From contig CAVOTD010000031.1 of NCBI GenBank assembly GCA_963698995.1, positions 62,001 to 126,000 of the forward strand: a DNA stretch of 64,000 nucleotides, read 5' to 3'. The notes under the pieces were generated by a model that ran no database searches, was not told the origin of the DNA, and was given only the letters and a program-made list of their open reading frames with translations. This document shows, one piece after another, positions 1 through 9,337 of this stretch (within the stretch, counting starts at the first letter, position 1; each line of letters starts with the position of its first letter). The translations under genes were made by a program, and so were the position numbers. Origin of the DNA: AP-15 sp963698995. Lineage in GTDB: Bacteria; Pseudomonadota; Alphaproteobacteria; ATCC43930; CGMCC-115725.

Positions 1-94
1 GGCGCTCGATCTCGTCGATAAGAACCGCAGCCTGACCCTGCGGAAATTCCCAAACGCGCCCGAGCGGCACGAGATCGTGAGGTTGATCCGACAC
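1..94 (-). CDS. hypothetical protein, N-terminal part only (runs off left edge)
   Basis: A reading frame opens with GTG at 94 and stays open to the window edge, giving about 31 residues beginning MSDQPHDLVPLG. A strong ribosome binding site (GGAGG, five bases before the GTG) supports the start. It lies downstream of the integrase at 190-1458 on the same strand, so it would be the next gene of the left-hand element. No domain can be recognised from so short a piece and no function is proposed. Confidence 0.45.
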   Translation of the reverse strand, partial: MSDQPHDLVPLGRVWEFPQGQAAVLIDEIER

Positions 95-189
95 GCGCGC
101 CTCCGCTGGCGCTTCCCCGCAACTGATCGGCGCGGCACCCGCTGCGGAGACCGGGTTTCGGTGATCAGCCTAGCCGCACTACCCAAATG

Positions 190-1458
190 CTATCGTGTTG
201 CACCCCGCAAGGGCACGACATTATTCGCCTCAATACCGAGGACATGAGCGGCCCATGCATCGAGCGCCGCCGCACGCTCGCGGGCGAACGCATGGCGCTG
301 GTAGACGGCGGCGACGCCGAGAAGCTTCGCCGGCTGGTGCGCGAGGATTTTGTCGACCACGATCGAATCGAAGCCGAGCCCTGCCAAGGCCGAGACGCCC
401 GAGCGCCGCAAATCATGAAGGCGCCACGGGGTAAGCGTTACAGGCTTGCGCCCCACCTTCTCAGCCGCTTCGGCTCGCGCCTTGACGATCGCCGCGTCAA
501 GCGCCGCCTTGGCTTTCGAGATCCCGGAAATCGGGGTCTTGCCAGTGGTGCTGAATACAAGATCACAGCCGTCAATGTGCGGAATCAGGCGCAAAATTTC
601 GCCGGCGGGATCCGAGAGGTGCACGTCGTGCGGTCGGCCGCTTTTCATCCTTTTGCCCGGCAAGGTCCAGACGCTCAGATCGTCTGCAATCTCCGACCAG
701 CGCATCCCGGCAACTTCCGCGCGCCGCTGCATCGTCAAAATCGCGAGCTTGAAGAACGAGCCGAACGGATAGCCAAGCGTGTGTGCGCCAGCCCAAACTT
801 CCGCCATTTCACCGTCACTCAACACCCGCTCGCGCGCGGTGTTGCCCGCCGCAATTGGCAAACCCTGGAATGGGTTCGCGGGAACTTTCCCACGCTTCTC
901 CGCCCACCGGAACGCGGCGCGCGCATAGGCGAGAGTGCGGCCGGCCATCGTCGCTCTGCCGGCTCTCACGAGCTTGTCGAGCGCATTCACCGCATCAGCC
1001 CGAGTTATCCGCCGTGCCGGCAGCTTGAGAAGGTCCGGGAACGCGTGCCGGATTGCGCGGACGGCTTCTGTGCGGTAACGCTCGCGACGGTATATCAGAT
1101 GCAACGAAGCCCATTCTTCGACCAGAGCATTAAAGCTCAGCGCCATCTCGGCGCGTTCGCGCTCCGCGTCTCGCCTCACGCGCAATCGCTCGGCGCGCGG
1201 GTTGATCCCTTTGGCCACATCGCCGAGACGAGCCCGGGCTGCTGCTCGGGCTTGCTCAACGGTAATGCTGCCCCATACCCCAATGGGCTCACGAACCTTC
1301 CGCTTTGTCGCGGGATCGGTCCACTGCACGATGAAGGCGCGGGCTTTGGGCGTCACCCGCACACCGAGGCCGCGGCACTCGCTGTCGAAGACGAGGCGAT
1401 CTTTGCGGTCCGCTTCGAGCTTCAACCCGGCCAGATACCGATCGGAGAATTTTGCCAT
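190..1458 (-). CDS. tyrosine recombinase/integrase of the left-hand element (P4-like, DUF4102 N-terminus)
   Basis: Site-specific recombinase of 422 residues, the usual length for integrases of tRNA-targeting islands. The first ~90 residues match the DUF4102/Arm-DNA-binding type (GLGVRVTPKARAFIVQW), followed by a core-binding region (~105-190) and a catalytic domain (~215-400). Visible active-site residues are Arg in LTMQRRAEVAG, the HDLRRS box, His in ILAHQ and the Tyr nucleophile in VYQRH. The start codon lies 166 bp from the tRNA-Lys fragment at 1624-1672, the normal place for such a gene. It is not closely similar to the integrase at 27159-28361, so it belongs to a separate element, most of which lies left of the window. 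Confidence 0.9.
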   Translation of the reverse strand: MAKFSDRYLAGLKLEADRKDRLVFDSECRGLGVRVTPKARAFIVQWTDPATKRKVREPIGVWGSITVEQARAAARARLGDVAKGINPRAERLRVRRDAERERAEMALSFNALVEEWASLHLIYRRERYRTEAVRAIRHAFPDLLKLPARRITRADAVNALDKLVRAGRATMAGRTLAYARAAFRWAEKRGKVPANPFQGLPIAAGNTARERVLSDGEMAEVWAGAHTLGYPFGSFFKLAILTMQRRAEVAGMRWSEIADDLSVWTLPGKRMKSGRPHDVHLSDPAGEILRLIPHIDGCDLVFSTTGKTPISGISKAKAALDAAIVKARAEAAEKVGRKPVTLTPWRLHDLRRSGVSALAGLGFDSIVVDKILAHQPAKLLGVAAVYQRHAFARERAAALDAWAAHVLGIEANNVVPLRGATR

Positions 1459-1475
1459 TTGGGCGCCTTTGGATC

Positions 1476-1520
1476 GCGGACCTTGGGCGGACCTCGGGAA
1501 CGGGTCCGCTATGGGTCCGC
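1476..1520. repeat. four GCGGACC/GGTCCGC heptamers, candidate arm sites of the left integrase
   Basis: GCGGACC occurs at 1476-1482 and 1487-1493, and its reverse complement GGTCCGC at 1503-1509 and 1514-1520, directly upstream of the integrase start and about 100 bp from the tRNA fragment. Tyrosine integrases of this class bind short repeated arm sites flanking the core site. That role is inferred from position; the inverted arrangement could also be an operator for the integrase promoter. Confidence 0.4.
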
Positions 1521-1623
1521 ATGGCGATCTGTGGCGATGATTAAATCAGAGGGTCGGACGGAAAGCCAATCAAATCATCGCGTGTGACGAAATCCGGCGG
1601 GCGCTGGCGCGGAGCTAACACTT

Positions 1624-1672
1624 ACTTTTAATCAGTAGGTCTCGGGTTCGAATCCCGACGGGCTCACCAATT
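1624..1672 (+). repeat. attachment core, left copy: 3' part of tRNA-Lys(UUU)
   Basis: This 49-bp stretch is identical to 28540-28588. It reads as the 3' part of a tRNA: anticodon loop CTTTTAA (anticodon TTT, lysine), 3' strand of the anticodon stem, variable loop AGGTC, a T arm with TTCGAAT, the acceptor strand CGGGCTC, then ACCA. The 5' half of a tRNA (which should begin GAGCCCG) is absent upstream, so this is an attachment remnant and not a working gene. It separates the left-hand element from the 26.9-kb island. Confidence 0.88.
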
Positions 1673-1716
1673 AGATCAATAACTTATGAAATAAGTCCAC
1701 AGAGGAGTGCTAGTTC

Positions 1717-1735
1717 GGGTAAGCGCAGGGTAAGC
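1717..1735 (+). repeat. two GGGTAAGC repeats at left end of island
   Basis: GGGTAAGC occurs at 1717-1724 and 1728-1735, about 45 bp inside the left attachment repeat. The same heptamer (GGTAAGC) occurs three times inside the right end (28390-28418) in the same orientation. This is the expected layout for arm-type binding sites of the island integrase. Region 1736-1805 shows nothing else. Confidence 0.5.
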
Positions 1736-1805
1736 AAGGATCAACACCCAGCCACAAGATACGGTCGAGGGAAATCCCGCTGTTTACCAAGATCCGGTCG
1801 CCCGG

Positions 1806-4507
1806 TTACTCGAACCCGGTAAATTCGGCCTTAAACTTCAATTGACGCGCGTTGTCGCGGACGACGCCGATATCCGCGTCGGAGAAGCCATCCTCCGCAT
1901 CGGCCTCGATCTCCAGCGTCAATTTCACCTTGGCGCCCTTGCTGCGCTGCAATTCCGCCACCACTGCGCTCAAGATGGCGTCGAATGCCTTCACCGGTCG
2001 AACCATGTCGATCTCGACTGACCCGTAGAACCGTCGCAGCTGCGGGCTCGGGGTCGGCCCCATAGTGATCGGTGGGACGGGACCAGCGCCCTCTTCCAGC
2101 GGTGTCGGACCAGACTCCGGCTGCAGCGTAGGAGCAGCGGCACGCAGTTGCGCCTACCGCGATCTCCGGTCGCACGAGGACTGCGCTTTGCGGCATGGGG
2201 CCGATCGGCGCCTTCTGCCAGAGGAGCCCGGCATACTTGCCCGACCCTTCGTCGAAGCCCTCCGCATAAGCGAATTTGGGGTCGAGCTTGGCCAGCGCGT
2301 CGCGGATCGCGGTCTCCAGCACGACCCGGTCGCGCAATTTCGGCAGATAGACATAGGTCGCGAACCATTCTGCGATCTCGGCCACCGGCAGATGGGGGCG
2401 GGCGGTCGGCCACAGCTCCTCGAGGCGAGTGGCCAAGGTTTCGCCGCCGAGTATCTCCTTGACGATCCCGTCTCCTTTGGCGCTGGCCTTGTCATAGACC
2501 GCGGCAGGCACACTGGCGCGCTCTCGTGCGGTCAGCGCGAGATGGTCGAGATCGAAAGGTTTACCCGGTTCGGTGCTTTCGACTGGGAACAGCACGTGGC
2601 TCCAGGCTGCCCGCACCGCGCGCGCCGCGCCTTCGCGGTTGTTTTTGAACTTGTCGCGTGCGTCGGCCAGCTGGGCCTGCGTCATTTGATCTTGCAGCCG
2701 CTTGTCGACGCGCTTGTCCTGGCGCGCATCTCCGCCGATCGATCTCCCACGCCAACGCCCGCCGCATCGCCTCGCGGGCTGTCGCAAGCTGTGTCTCGTC
2801 GGCCGCGACAAACAGCAGAGTGTTGCGGAGCCGCCGCTGCGCGCTGCGGCAACGCATCAGTGCATCGGTGACTGCATCCGTCGCGACGGATTTGCCCGCG
2901 CCCTGCCGACATGCGGCGCCACCGGCCCCAGGATCACCAACGAAAGGGCCTCGGCCTCATCGATCGCAGTCGGATCGTCCGGCACCGCGAACACGCGGTG
3001 GAACCGGCCCTTGGCCTTGCCGTCTTCTCGCAGCACCTCGACGATCGCGTCGTCGACCTCGTGCGCCGGCAGCGCCCTGGCGAGATCCTCGGCGAGCCGG
3101 TTCAAGGTCTGTTGCGTCGAGAACCAATAGCGCCCGGCCTCTTCGTAAAGAAAGGTCGCGCGTTCCGACAATTCACGCAGCGCCTCGCCGAAGATGGCGA
3201 GCTGATCGCCGGGCTCGGCGCAAGCGAGGCGCAATCCCTGTCCGGTCAGCCCGGCATTGGGCTGGCCGACCAGCGGCGCGGAACAGAGGAACACCGCCCT
3301 CGCCGCCCGCGTCGCCGCGCGGGCCTGGCTGATCCGGCGCGTCGGGTTCGCCTCCATCCGCGCCGGCAGCGAGCCGTCGCCGTCCACTTCTCTGTCCACG
3401 ACGGCAGCAAAGGCGGGATCGAGCGGATAGAGCACGCTCGCCCGCACCCGCTCATGCGCCACCGGCACGCGCGCCGGCAGGATCAGCGGATCGCGCGCCT
3501 GCGCCTGCCACAGCACGCCGACGACATTCGCCATGAAGCGCAGCACGTCGCGGGTACGCTGGAATTTCTCCAGGCTCGACCAATCCTTGGCGAGCCGGTC
3601 GAACAGCTCGGGATGGATCGGATATGAAAGCCGCAGCAGTTCAGTGTAGCGCGCCTCCCTCGCCTCGGGTGGGAACTCGGCCGGATTGCGGCGGTAGAGG
3701 TCGGCGAACGCCTTCACAGTCTCGTCTCGGGCCCGCTCACCATCGGCGTCGAGCGCTTGGAACAACCGGCGACGGACGATTTCGTAGGTCTCGTTGCCAG
3801 ATGCCGGCAACCAGGGGGACTGCACCCGCCCGAACACTTTTTCCAGCCGCAGCAGCGCTTCACGGCCGCGCGCGCCGCCGGCCTCGGCGTCGCTCTCGGG
3901 CAGCGAGCCGACGATCAGCACGCCCGGCACCATCTTCGCCGCCTCGGTCAACGACTGGATGAAGGACAGGAAAGCCTCGAAACGCGCATCATCCAGTTGG
4001 CGCGCGAACATCACCAGCTCGTCGAGCAGGATCACGCTCGGTCCCGCAAGCCGGAACACTTCGACCATCAGTTCGGAGCCGGGGTTGGTGCGCGCCGCCT
4101 CGGCCTCGGCCACCAGCTTGAGCCCGGCGTCGCCGGCAATGCGCCAGGCGAGGTAGCCCCACAGCGTGCGCAGCTTCGGCCCCGTCCTTCAACGTCAGCG
4201 ACACGTCGGTGCCTTTAGAGGAGCCGACGAACGCCGCAAGCTCAGGCTTTCTCCACGAAGTGTTTCCGAGGCTCGACACCACCGGCGCGAGCCCGGGCAG
4301 GTCTGCGGGGTCGCCGCCCTCGGCCAGGTGCCGGGCGAGATGGTAGACCGCGAGCAATGTATGCGTTTTGCCGCCGCCGAACGCCGTTTGCAGCCCGATC
4401 ACCGGATCGCCGCCCTGGCCCGAGAGTCGCTGCAACGCCGAGACAAGGACGCGCTTCAGCCCTTCGGTCAGGCACTCGACTGGAAACTGGGGGGCGCTCA
4501 CTATCAA
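1806..4507 (-). pseudogene. DUF499-family ATPase, 5'-truncated and frameshifted
   Basis: The pieces read in order as one DUF499 protein. The N-terminal piece (4507 down to ~4178) holds the Walker A GGGKTH within LQTAFGGGKTHTLL. The large middle piece (to ~2915) holds the Walker B VILLDELVMFARQL and the conserved YPIHPELFDRL and FQRTRDVLRFMA stretches. Further pieces end in the conserved C-terminus FYGSVEIDMVRP...LTLEIEA. Frame changes fall near 4178, 2915, 2730 and 2150; three look like one extra base. About 60 residues usually found before FPVECLTEGLK are missing, so the 5' end is also lost. DUF499 proteins are often found with DUF1156 methyltransferases and helicases in arrays annotated as anti-phage-associated. 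No such partner remains here, so this looks like the remnant of a defence locus. Confidence 0.8.
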
Positions 4508-4648
4508 CTCGCATTATTGTGCCATTGAAATCTTGTTCTGGGGCGGCGGCGGGGTCCGAGCCCGAGAGGTCCGGATCCTAACCGGCGACGGCGGCTTCCT
4601 CGGTGGATTCGCCGCCCGCGGCGCCCGTCTCGGCTCCATAATGATTAT

Positions 4649-5243
4649 TTAATACGGTCTTCCTCAAGACCAGGCATTACAACCTGGTTACCGGTAATGC
4701 CGGCAACGTCGTGATGTCCGAACATCGACTGGATGCCGTCGAAGAGCAGTGCGCCGCCGGCAATGCCGGCACGCAGTAGTCGCCGCAGAGCGGCAGGAAC
4801 CCGCCGCCATCCATCATCCGGCCAGGGGCAGAACGTGCCGCAGAGCTCTGTTCGGGGGCATAACCCGGCTGCGGCGTCGCGGCGATCGGAGGGCCGGTCC
4901 CGGGGCCACCCGGTGGCACGTTGCTTGTCCGAACGCTGTCCGAAGGTTCGCCGCGGCCGAACACTGCGCCAAGAAAGCTCGGACCGCCAAGAAAGTTCGG
5001 AGGGGCAGATGAAGCGCGCTTTGTCTCGGTCAGCTGCGTCTCGAGATCGGTGATCCTATTCTGCGCATTGTGCAGGCTCAGATCCTGGATCAGCACGGTT
5101 TGCACGAGGGAATAGGGCGCATCCGGCCGCCCGGTCGTCGTCTCGCGGATCAGCGTCTCGGCCTCGGGATCCATGGCTCGACCCTCGGTCTTGCGCAGAC
5201 GATCGAGAAGTATCGTGATCAAGTCGCTTTCCTGAGATATCAT
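4649..5243 (-). pseudogene. DUF2076 domain protein, frameshifted near the C-terminus
   Basis: Starts at ATG 5243, with GGGAGG just upstream. The N-terminal half (SLVQTVLIQDLSLHNAQNRI, then a short coiled stretch) and the glycine/proline-rich middle with FLGGPSFLGAVFG are typical of DUF2076 proteins, small proteins of unknown role in proteobacteria. The conserved end AGIAGGALLFDGI is present but in another frame. Removing one base in CTGCCGCTC (~4790) and one in GCGTGCC (~4770) restores a continuous C-terminus ending at TAA 4649. Left uncorrected, the open frame runs to 4677 with a scrambled tail. Lies between the DUF499 remnant and the groESL region. Confidence 0.65.
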
Positions 5244-5378
5244 ACGGGCCTCCCATCTTTCAGAGCCGGCGTTGCTCGAAACAAAAGCTAGCGCGCTCAT
5301 TTGATCGACACCGTCGCTCTCTTCGCGCCTCGACCCCTGGATCATCCAGCGACTCGGCGAGCGAGATCCGGATGTGCT

Positions 5379-5579
5379 TTAAAGCCTACCCACGCCGGGC
5401 ACGAGCCATGGACGATGCGGCCGCTCGGGTGATGTCATCACACTATTATCGAGATCGGGATCTGTAGCGACCACCCCGTAGCCCTCACCCGCGCAAACAT
5501 CCTCGTTGATCTCCTGTTGGTGAGCTTCGGACCAATTCTTGAAGCCGTTGGCGCAGCTGTCTCTCGGAGAGATATGCAT
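5379..5579 (-). CDS. hypothetical protein, 66 residues
   Basis: Open frame starting MHISPRDSCANGFKNW at ATG 5579, with AAGGGA about eight bases upstream. It is acidic, has no signal peptide or membrane segment, and resembles nothing I recognise. It could be a real small gene of the island or a chance frame; the reasonable binding site is the only support beyond length. Confidence 0.35.
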   Translation of the reverse strand: MHISPRDSCANGFKNWSEAHQQEINEDVCAGEGYGVVATDPDLDNSVMTSPERPHRPWLVPGVGRL

Positions 5580-5597
5580 CTGACAGTCCCTTTTCAA

Positions 5598-6319
5598 ATC
5601 ATAGAATAGATATAGGAACGATCTTGAAGATTTCCAGTAAAATACTTTATCGTTCGTGCAGCCATCCTTCTGGAATGTACATGCAAGTCCTCTTTTCAGC
5701 TCTTAATCTCGTCTCTCGCGCCCGACTTTCTGAGCCTACAGCTGAAGATCCCGTCCCAGGTCGTTCAACTCATCGAAAACTTGCGACAGCCTGCATGCGC
5801 CAGCCGGAAGGCTCGTTCAGAGTCCAGGGACAATTGTCTCGCATCTCATGCCAGCTCTCCTTCCCATGAGGCGGAAAGCGCGTGCAAGATCAACTCACTT
5901 GGACGCCGGCTGCTGGCGGCCGCTCCCGGCATCCGTCCCTAGTGAACCTACTGACGGTGGCCGATTACGAACAGGTTCGGAATTTACCTATGCCGGGGCA
6001 GGCGGATCGCTAAAGATCCTTTGTGCTGCCCTCGCCATCCCTGGTGACCCGGGGGGTCGACCAGCGATGAAATTGTACGATTAGTGATCGTTATTTCTCA
6101 AGTCGGCCGAGGTTTTCGGCAATGGCCAAAAAAATATATTTAACGCGTCAACTTAATGCGATCGCTGAGGATATCTTCAGCTCTTCGCGAAAACTTGTGA
6201 AAGCTCGTAGTGGTTCTTGGTTGTATTCGAGAACTATCCGCCCCATGTGGCGATATACGCGTCGCTCTCCATCCGATAGTGCCAACGCCCTCATAAATTC
6301 TAGTCCGAGGAGACCATCA
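5598..6319. other. 720-bp region upstream of groES with no convincing gene
   Basis: Open frames here (for example at 5624-5869) have no family resemblance and poor start contexts. Base composition turns noticeably more AT-rich around 6060-6310, as often seen in promoter regions. No CIRCE inverted repeat (TTAGCACTC/GAGTGCTAA), the usual groESL operator, is seen. Confidence 0.5.
6216..6248 (+). promoter_or_regulatory. possible RpoH (heat-shock) promoter of groESL
   Basis: CTTGGT at 6216-6221 followed by CCCCATGT at 6241-6248 resembles the sigma-32 consensus (CTTGAA and CCCCATNT), about 70 bp before groES. The spacer of 19 bases is longer than usual, so this is only a candidate. Confidence 0.28.
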
Positions 6320-6635
6320 ATGAAACTGCGCCCATTGCAGGACCGCGTTCTGATTCGTCGTGTCGAGCCGGAGGCAAAAACCGCTGGCGGCATCCTTATT
6401 CCCTGACACCGCGCAGGAAAAGCCGATGGAAGGCGAAGTCGTCGCCGTCGGCCCCGGCGCGCGCGACGCGGATGGCAGGCTGCACCCGCTCGACGTCAAG
6501 ACCGGCGACCGCGTGCTATTCGGCAAGTGGTCGGGCACCGAGGTCAAGCTCGATGGCGAGGACCTGATGATCATGAAGGAATCCGACATTATGGGCGTGG
6601 TCGATCACGCCGCCGCGAATAAGAAAGCTGCTTAA
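6320..6635 (+). pseudogene. groES: co-chaperonin GroES, frameshifted after codon 28
   Basis: ATG at 6320 with GAGGAGA upstream. The product begins MKLRPLQDRVLIRRVEPEAK and continues through the mobile loop KTAGGILIP, then meets TGA. The rest of the protein (DTAQEKPMEGEVVAVGPGAR to VVDHAAANKKAA) is perfectly conserved in the next frame. Removing the T at 6404 (CCCTGAC to CCCGAC) restores a normal co-chaperonin of about 104 residues. GroES caps the GroEL ring. The gene sits directly before groEL, the normal operon order. Either this accessory groES is a very recent pseudogene or the T is a sequence error. Confidence 0.88.
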
Positions 6636-6685
6636 CCACTGGAGAGCAAACATGGCTGCACCACTGGAGAGCAAACATGGCTGCT
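6636..6685 (+). repeat. 25-bp tandem duplication of the groEL ribosome binding site and start
   Basis: The unit (begins CCACTGGAGAGCAAACATGG) occurs at 6636-6660 and again at 6661-6685 with one difference in the last base. Each copy holds GGAGAG and an ATG. The first ATG (6652) opens an 11-codon frame, MAAPLESKHGC, that stops with TAA at 6685-6687, overlapping the true groEL start at 6677. Translation from the upstream site would therefore terminate just inside groEL, so the duplication may alter groEL expression by coupling or competition. Confidence 0.85.
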
Positions 6686-8314
6686 AAAGATATTCGCCTC
6701 GGCACCGATGCACGTGAGCGGATGCTCCACGGCATCGACATACTCACCAACGCGGTCAAGGTGACCCTGGGGCCCAAGGGCCGCAACGTCGTCCTCGACA
6801 AGAGCTACGGCGCGCCGCGGATTACCAAGGACGGCGTCACGGTCGCCAAGGAGATCGAGCTCTCCGACAAATTCGAGAACATGGGCGCACAGATGGTCCG
6901 CGAAGTGGCCAGCAAAACAAGCTCAGTCGCCGGCGACGGCACGACGACCGCGACGATTCTTGCCCATGCCATGGTGCGCGGGGGTGTCAAGGCGGTGGCG
7001 GCGGGCATGAACCCGATGGATCTCAAGCGCGGTGTCGACATGGCCGTCGACGCCGTCGTCAAGGACATCCAGAAGCGCTCGAAGAAGGTCTCGACCACCG
7101 ACGAAATCGCGCAGGTCGGCACGATCTCGGCCAATGGTGACACCGAGATCGGCCGGATGCTGGCCGAGGCTATGAAGAAGGTCGGTAACGAGGGTGTCAT
7201 CACCGTCGAGGAGGCGAAATCGCTCGAAACCGAGCTCGACGTTGTCGAAGGAATGCAGTTCGACCGCGGCTATCTGAGCCCGTATTTCGTCACCAATGCG
7301 GAAAAAATGGTCGCCGAACTCGAAGATCCGTACGTCCTGCTGCACGAGAAGAAGCTCTCCAGCTTGGCGTCACTTCTTCCGATCCTCGAAGCTGTCGTGC
7401 AGAGCGCGCGGCCCTTGCTGATCGTTGCCGAAGACATCGAAGGTGAGGCACTTGCCACCCTCGTCGTCAACAAGCTGCGCGGCGGCCTCAAGGTGGCCGC
7501 GGTCAAGGCGCCGGGTTTTGGCGATCGGCGCAAGGCCATGCTCGAGGACATCGCCGCCCTGACCGGTGGTCAGGTGATCTCGGAAGACCTCGGCATCAAG
7601 CTCGAAAACGTAACCCTCGACATGCTCGGCCGCGCCAAGCGGGTAGTGATCGACAAGGAGAATACGACGATCATCGACGGCGCCGGTAAGAAAGAAGACA
7701 TCGTCGCGCGCACCAACCAGATCCGGGCGCAGATCGAGGAGGAGACGACCTCCGATTACGACAGCGAGAAGCTGCAAGAGCGTCTGGCCAAGCTGGCGGG
7801 TGGCGTAGCGATTATCCGCGTCGGCGGCAGCACTGAGGTCGAGGTCAAGGAGCGCAAGGACCGCGTCGACGACGCCATGCACGCGACCAAGGCGGCGGTC
7901 GAGGAAGGTGTCGTGGCCGGCGGCGGTGTTGCACTGCTCTTTGCGGGCAAAGTTCTGCCCGGCCTCAACCCTGTCAACAACGACCAGAAGGTCGGTATCG
8001 AGATCGTCGGCAAGGCCATCCAGTCGCCGGTGCGACAGATCGCGGAGAATTCGGGCGTCGAGGGATCGATCGTGGTCGGCAAGCTAACCGACAAAGGCGA
8101 CCCGAATTTCGGCTTTGATGCACAGTTGGGCGAATACAAGGACATGGTCGCCGCCGGGATTATCGATCCGACCAAGGTCGTGCGCGTAGCGCTGCAGGAT
8201 GCCGCCTCGGTCGCCGGGCTGTTGATCACCACCGAGGCGATGGTCGCCGACAGGCCGGAGCCCAAAGGTGCGCCTGGCATGCCGCCGGGCGGCATGGGCG
8301 GCATGGATTACTAA
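6677..8314 (+). CDS. groEL: chaperonin GroEL (island copy)
   Basis: Complete 60-kDa chaperonin of 545 residues, which folds proteins in an ATP-driven double ring with GroES. Hallmarks include VTLGPKGRNVVLDKSYGAP near the N-terminus, the ATP-binding GDGTTTAT, the apical-domain region around residues 190-370, DDAMHATKAAVEEGVVAGGG and the GGM-type tail GMPPGGMGGMDY. All look intact, so unlike its neighbour groES this gene should be functional. It is probably one of several groEL copies in the genome, as is common in rhizobia, because it lies in a mobile island. Start chosen at the second copy of the duplicated start region (MAAKDIRLG). Confidence 0.97.
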   Translation: MAAKDIRLGTDARERMLHGIDILTNAVKVTLGPKGRNVVLDKSYGAPRITKDGVTVAKEIELSDKFENMGAQMVREVASKTSSVAGDGTTTATILAHAMVRGGVKAVAAGMNPMDLKRGVDMAVDAVVKDIQKRSKKVSTTDEIAQVGTISANGDTEIGRMLAEAMKKVGNEGVITVEEAKSLETELDVVEGMQFDRGYLSPYFVTNAEKMVAELEDPYVLLHEKKLSSLASLLPILEAVVQSARPLLIVAEDIEGEALATLVVNKLRGGLKVAAVKAPGFGDRRKAMLEDIAALTGGQVISEDLGIKLENVTLDMLGRAKRVVIDKENTTIIDGAGKKEDIVARTNQIRAQIEEETTSDYDSEKLQERLAKLAGGVAIIRVGGSTEVEVKERKDRVDDAMHATKAAVEEGVVAGGGVALLFAGKVLPGLNPVNNDQKVGIEIVGKAIQSPVRQIAENSGVEGSIVVGKLTDKGDPNFGFDAQLGEYKDMVAAGIIDPTKVVRVALQDAASVAGLLITTEAMVADRPEPKGAPGMPPGGMGGMDY

Positions 8315-8347
8315 GCTGCAGCCGCACTGGCCCGCCGTGGAAAAGGG

Positions 8348-8380
8348 CATCGCCTCTCCTTGAAGACGGGAGAGGCGATG
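8348..8380 (+). terminator. hairpin downstream of groEL
   Basis: CATCGCCTCTCC (8348-8359) pairs perfectly with GGAGAGGCGATG (8369-8380) across a 9-base loop, 33 bp after the groEL stop. No run of T follows, so it is a weak intrinsic terminator or an mRNA-end stabilising hairpin. Confidence 0.5.
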
Positions 8381-8504
8381 GGCCTTGCCCACGTTCTGGC
8401 GCGCTCACTCAGTAGGAACGACTTCCGGATTGAACTTCGAAATCGAGAGCTTCAGCGACGTTATCACCTTCCAATAAGATGCCGCTCGGATAAGGCCTCT
8501 CAAA

Positions 8505-8738
8505 ATGCTCACTGCCGCACAACAGCACGCCGTCGATCAATTCGCCAAAAGTCTTTCGGCGCTCGGGGACGATGCTTTGATCGATACCTATCATCAGGCT
8601 TGGGAAGATCACAGAGAAGCCAGTGCCGAGGGCAGCGACAATATCAGCAAGGCCTACGCAAAGAGCCTTGCGACCGAAAAGGCGATGCGGGATCGCTTCC
8701 CTGATTATCAAAGCCGCTACCAGCTGCGGTATCCGTGA
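8505..8738 (+). CDS. hypothetical protein, 77 residues
   Basis: Open frame MLTAAQQHAVDQFAKSLSAL to QSRYQLRYP. Mostly alpha-helical and charged, with no signal peptide or membrane segment. Amino-acid composition looks like a genuine cytosolic protein. The stretch before it (8381-8504) shows no gene. Function unknown. Confidence 0.5.
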   Translation: MLTAAQQHAVDQFAKSLSALGDDALIDTYHQAWEDHREASAEGSDNISKAYAKSLATEKAMRDRFPDYQSRYQLRYP

Positions 8739-8894
8739 GCCAGCTTGGGGTTCCCGGTGCCCATCGTCCCAATCGCGCATAACACGACGCTGCGCGCCGC
8801 TACCTGGAGTGAGCACGATACCCCGAGCTCGCCCCGAGTTGAATGCCTCGCTCAAGAGCGGCGGGCGACAACGGATAACGAGGACAACATCTTC

Positions 8895-9206
8895 ATGGAA
8901 ACCAACCCGACCCAAAATGTGGGCAGCGGATCGTCCAGACCCCCACCAATCACAATGGCATCAATCGATGTCGGGCAGCGGCTATCCAAGTTCAGGAACG
9001 ACCGCGGCGTGCCCGAAATCCGCATCGGAGTGAGGGAATTCAAGTGCGTCGGCATATCGCCTCCGCAAGACCATCCGCACGTCTACATCAATATGGGCGA
9101 GGCGGACACGATCCTTTGTCCCTACTGCGCGACGCGGTTCCACTTCGATCCTCGATTGACAGCGTCCGACGCCGACCCGCCGGACAGTTTCTATGCTGAC
9201 CCATAA
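8895..9206 (+). CDS. zinc-finger protein (zf-CHCC, NDUFS6-like)
   Basis: About 103 residues from ATG 8895. The C-terminal half reads FKCVGISPPQDHPHVYINMG then CPYCATRFHFD, the His-x-His plus CPYC pattern of the short zf-CHCC zinc-binding domain also found in the NDUFS6 subunit of complex I and in many small alphaproteobacterial proteins. The N-terminal ~45 residues are variable and probably disordered. Role unknown; zinc binding is predicted from the family. Confidence 0.65.
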   Translation: METNPTQNVGSGSSRPPPITMASIDVGQRLSKFRNDRGVPEIRIGVREFKCVGISPPQDHPHVYINMGEADTILCPYCATRFHFDPRLTASDADPPDSFYADP

Positions 9207-9337
9207 GCAGCCTGCGCAGAGCGGCGGCACAGGACAGGCCCAATCGCTTTCATGAGATCGGCCCCCGACTACGTCAGGAATACCTAGCAGTCAGCCATTC
9301 TGTATTGGATCAGGAGAAAGTCGCCGTCGCTGGCGGG

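Noticed and set aside
187..1587. 466-codon open frame on the plus strand opposite the left integrase
   Set aside because: It is the complement of a clear integrase, with arginine/proline-rich text and no family resemblance.
6100..6320. CIRCE operator upstream of groESL
   Set aside because: No TTAGCACTC/GAGTGCTAA inverted repeat is present.
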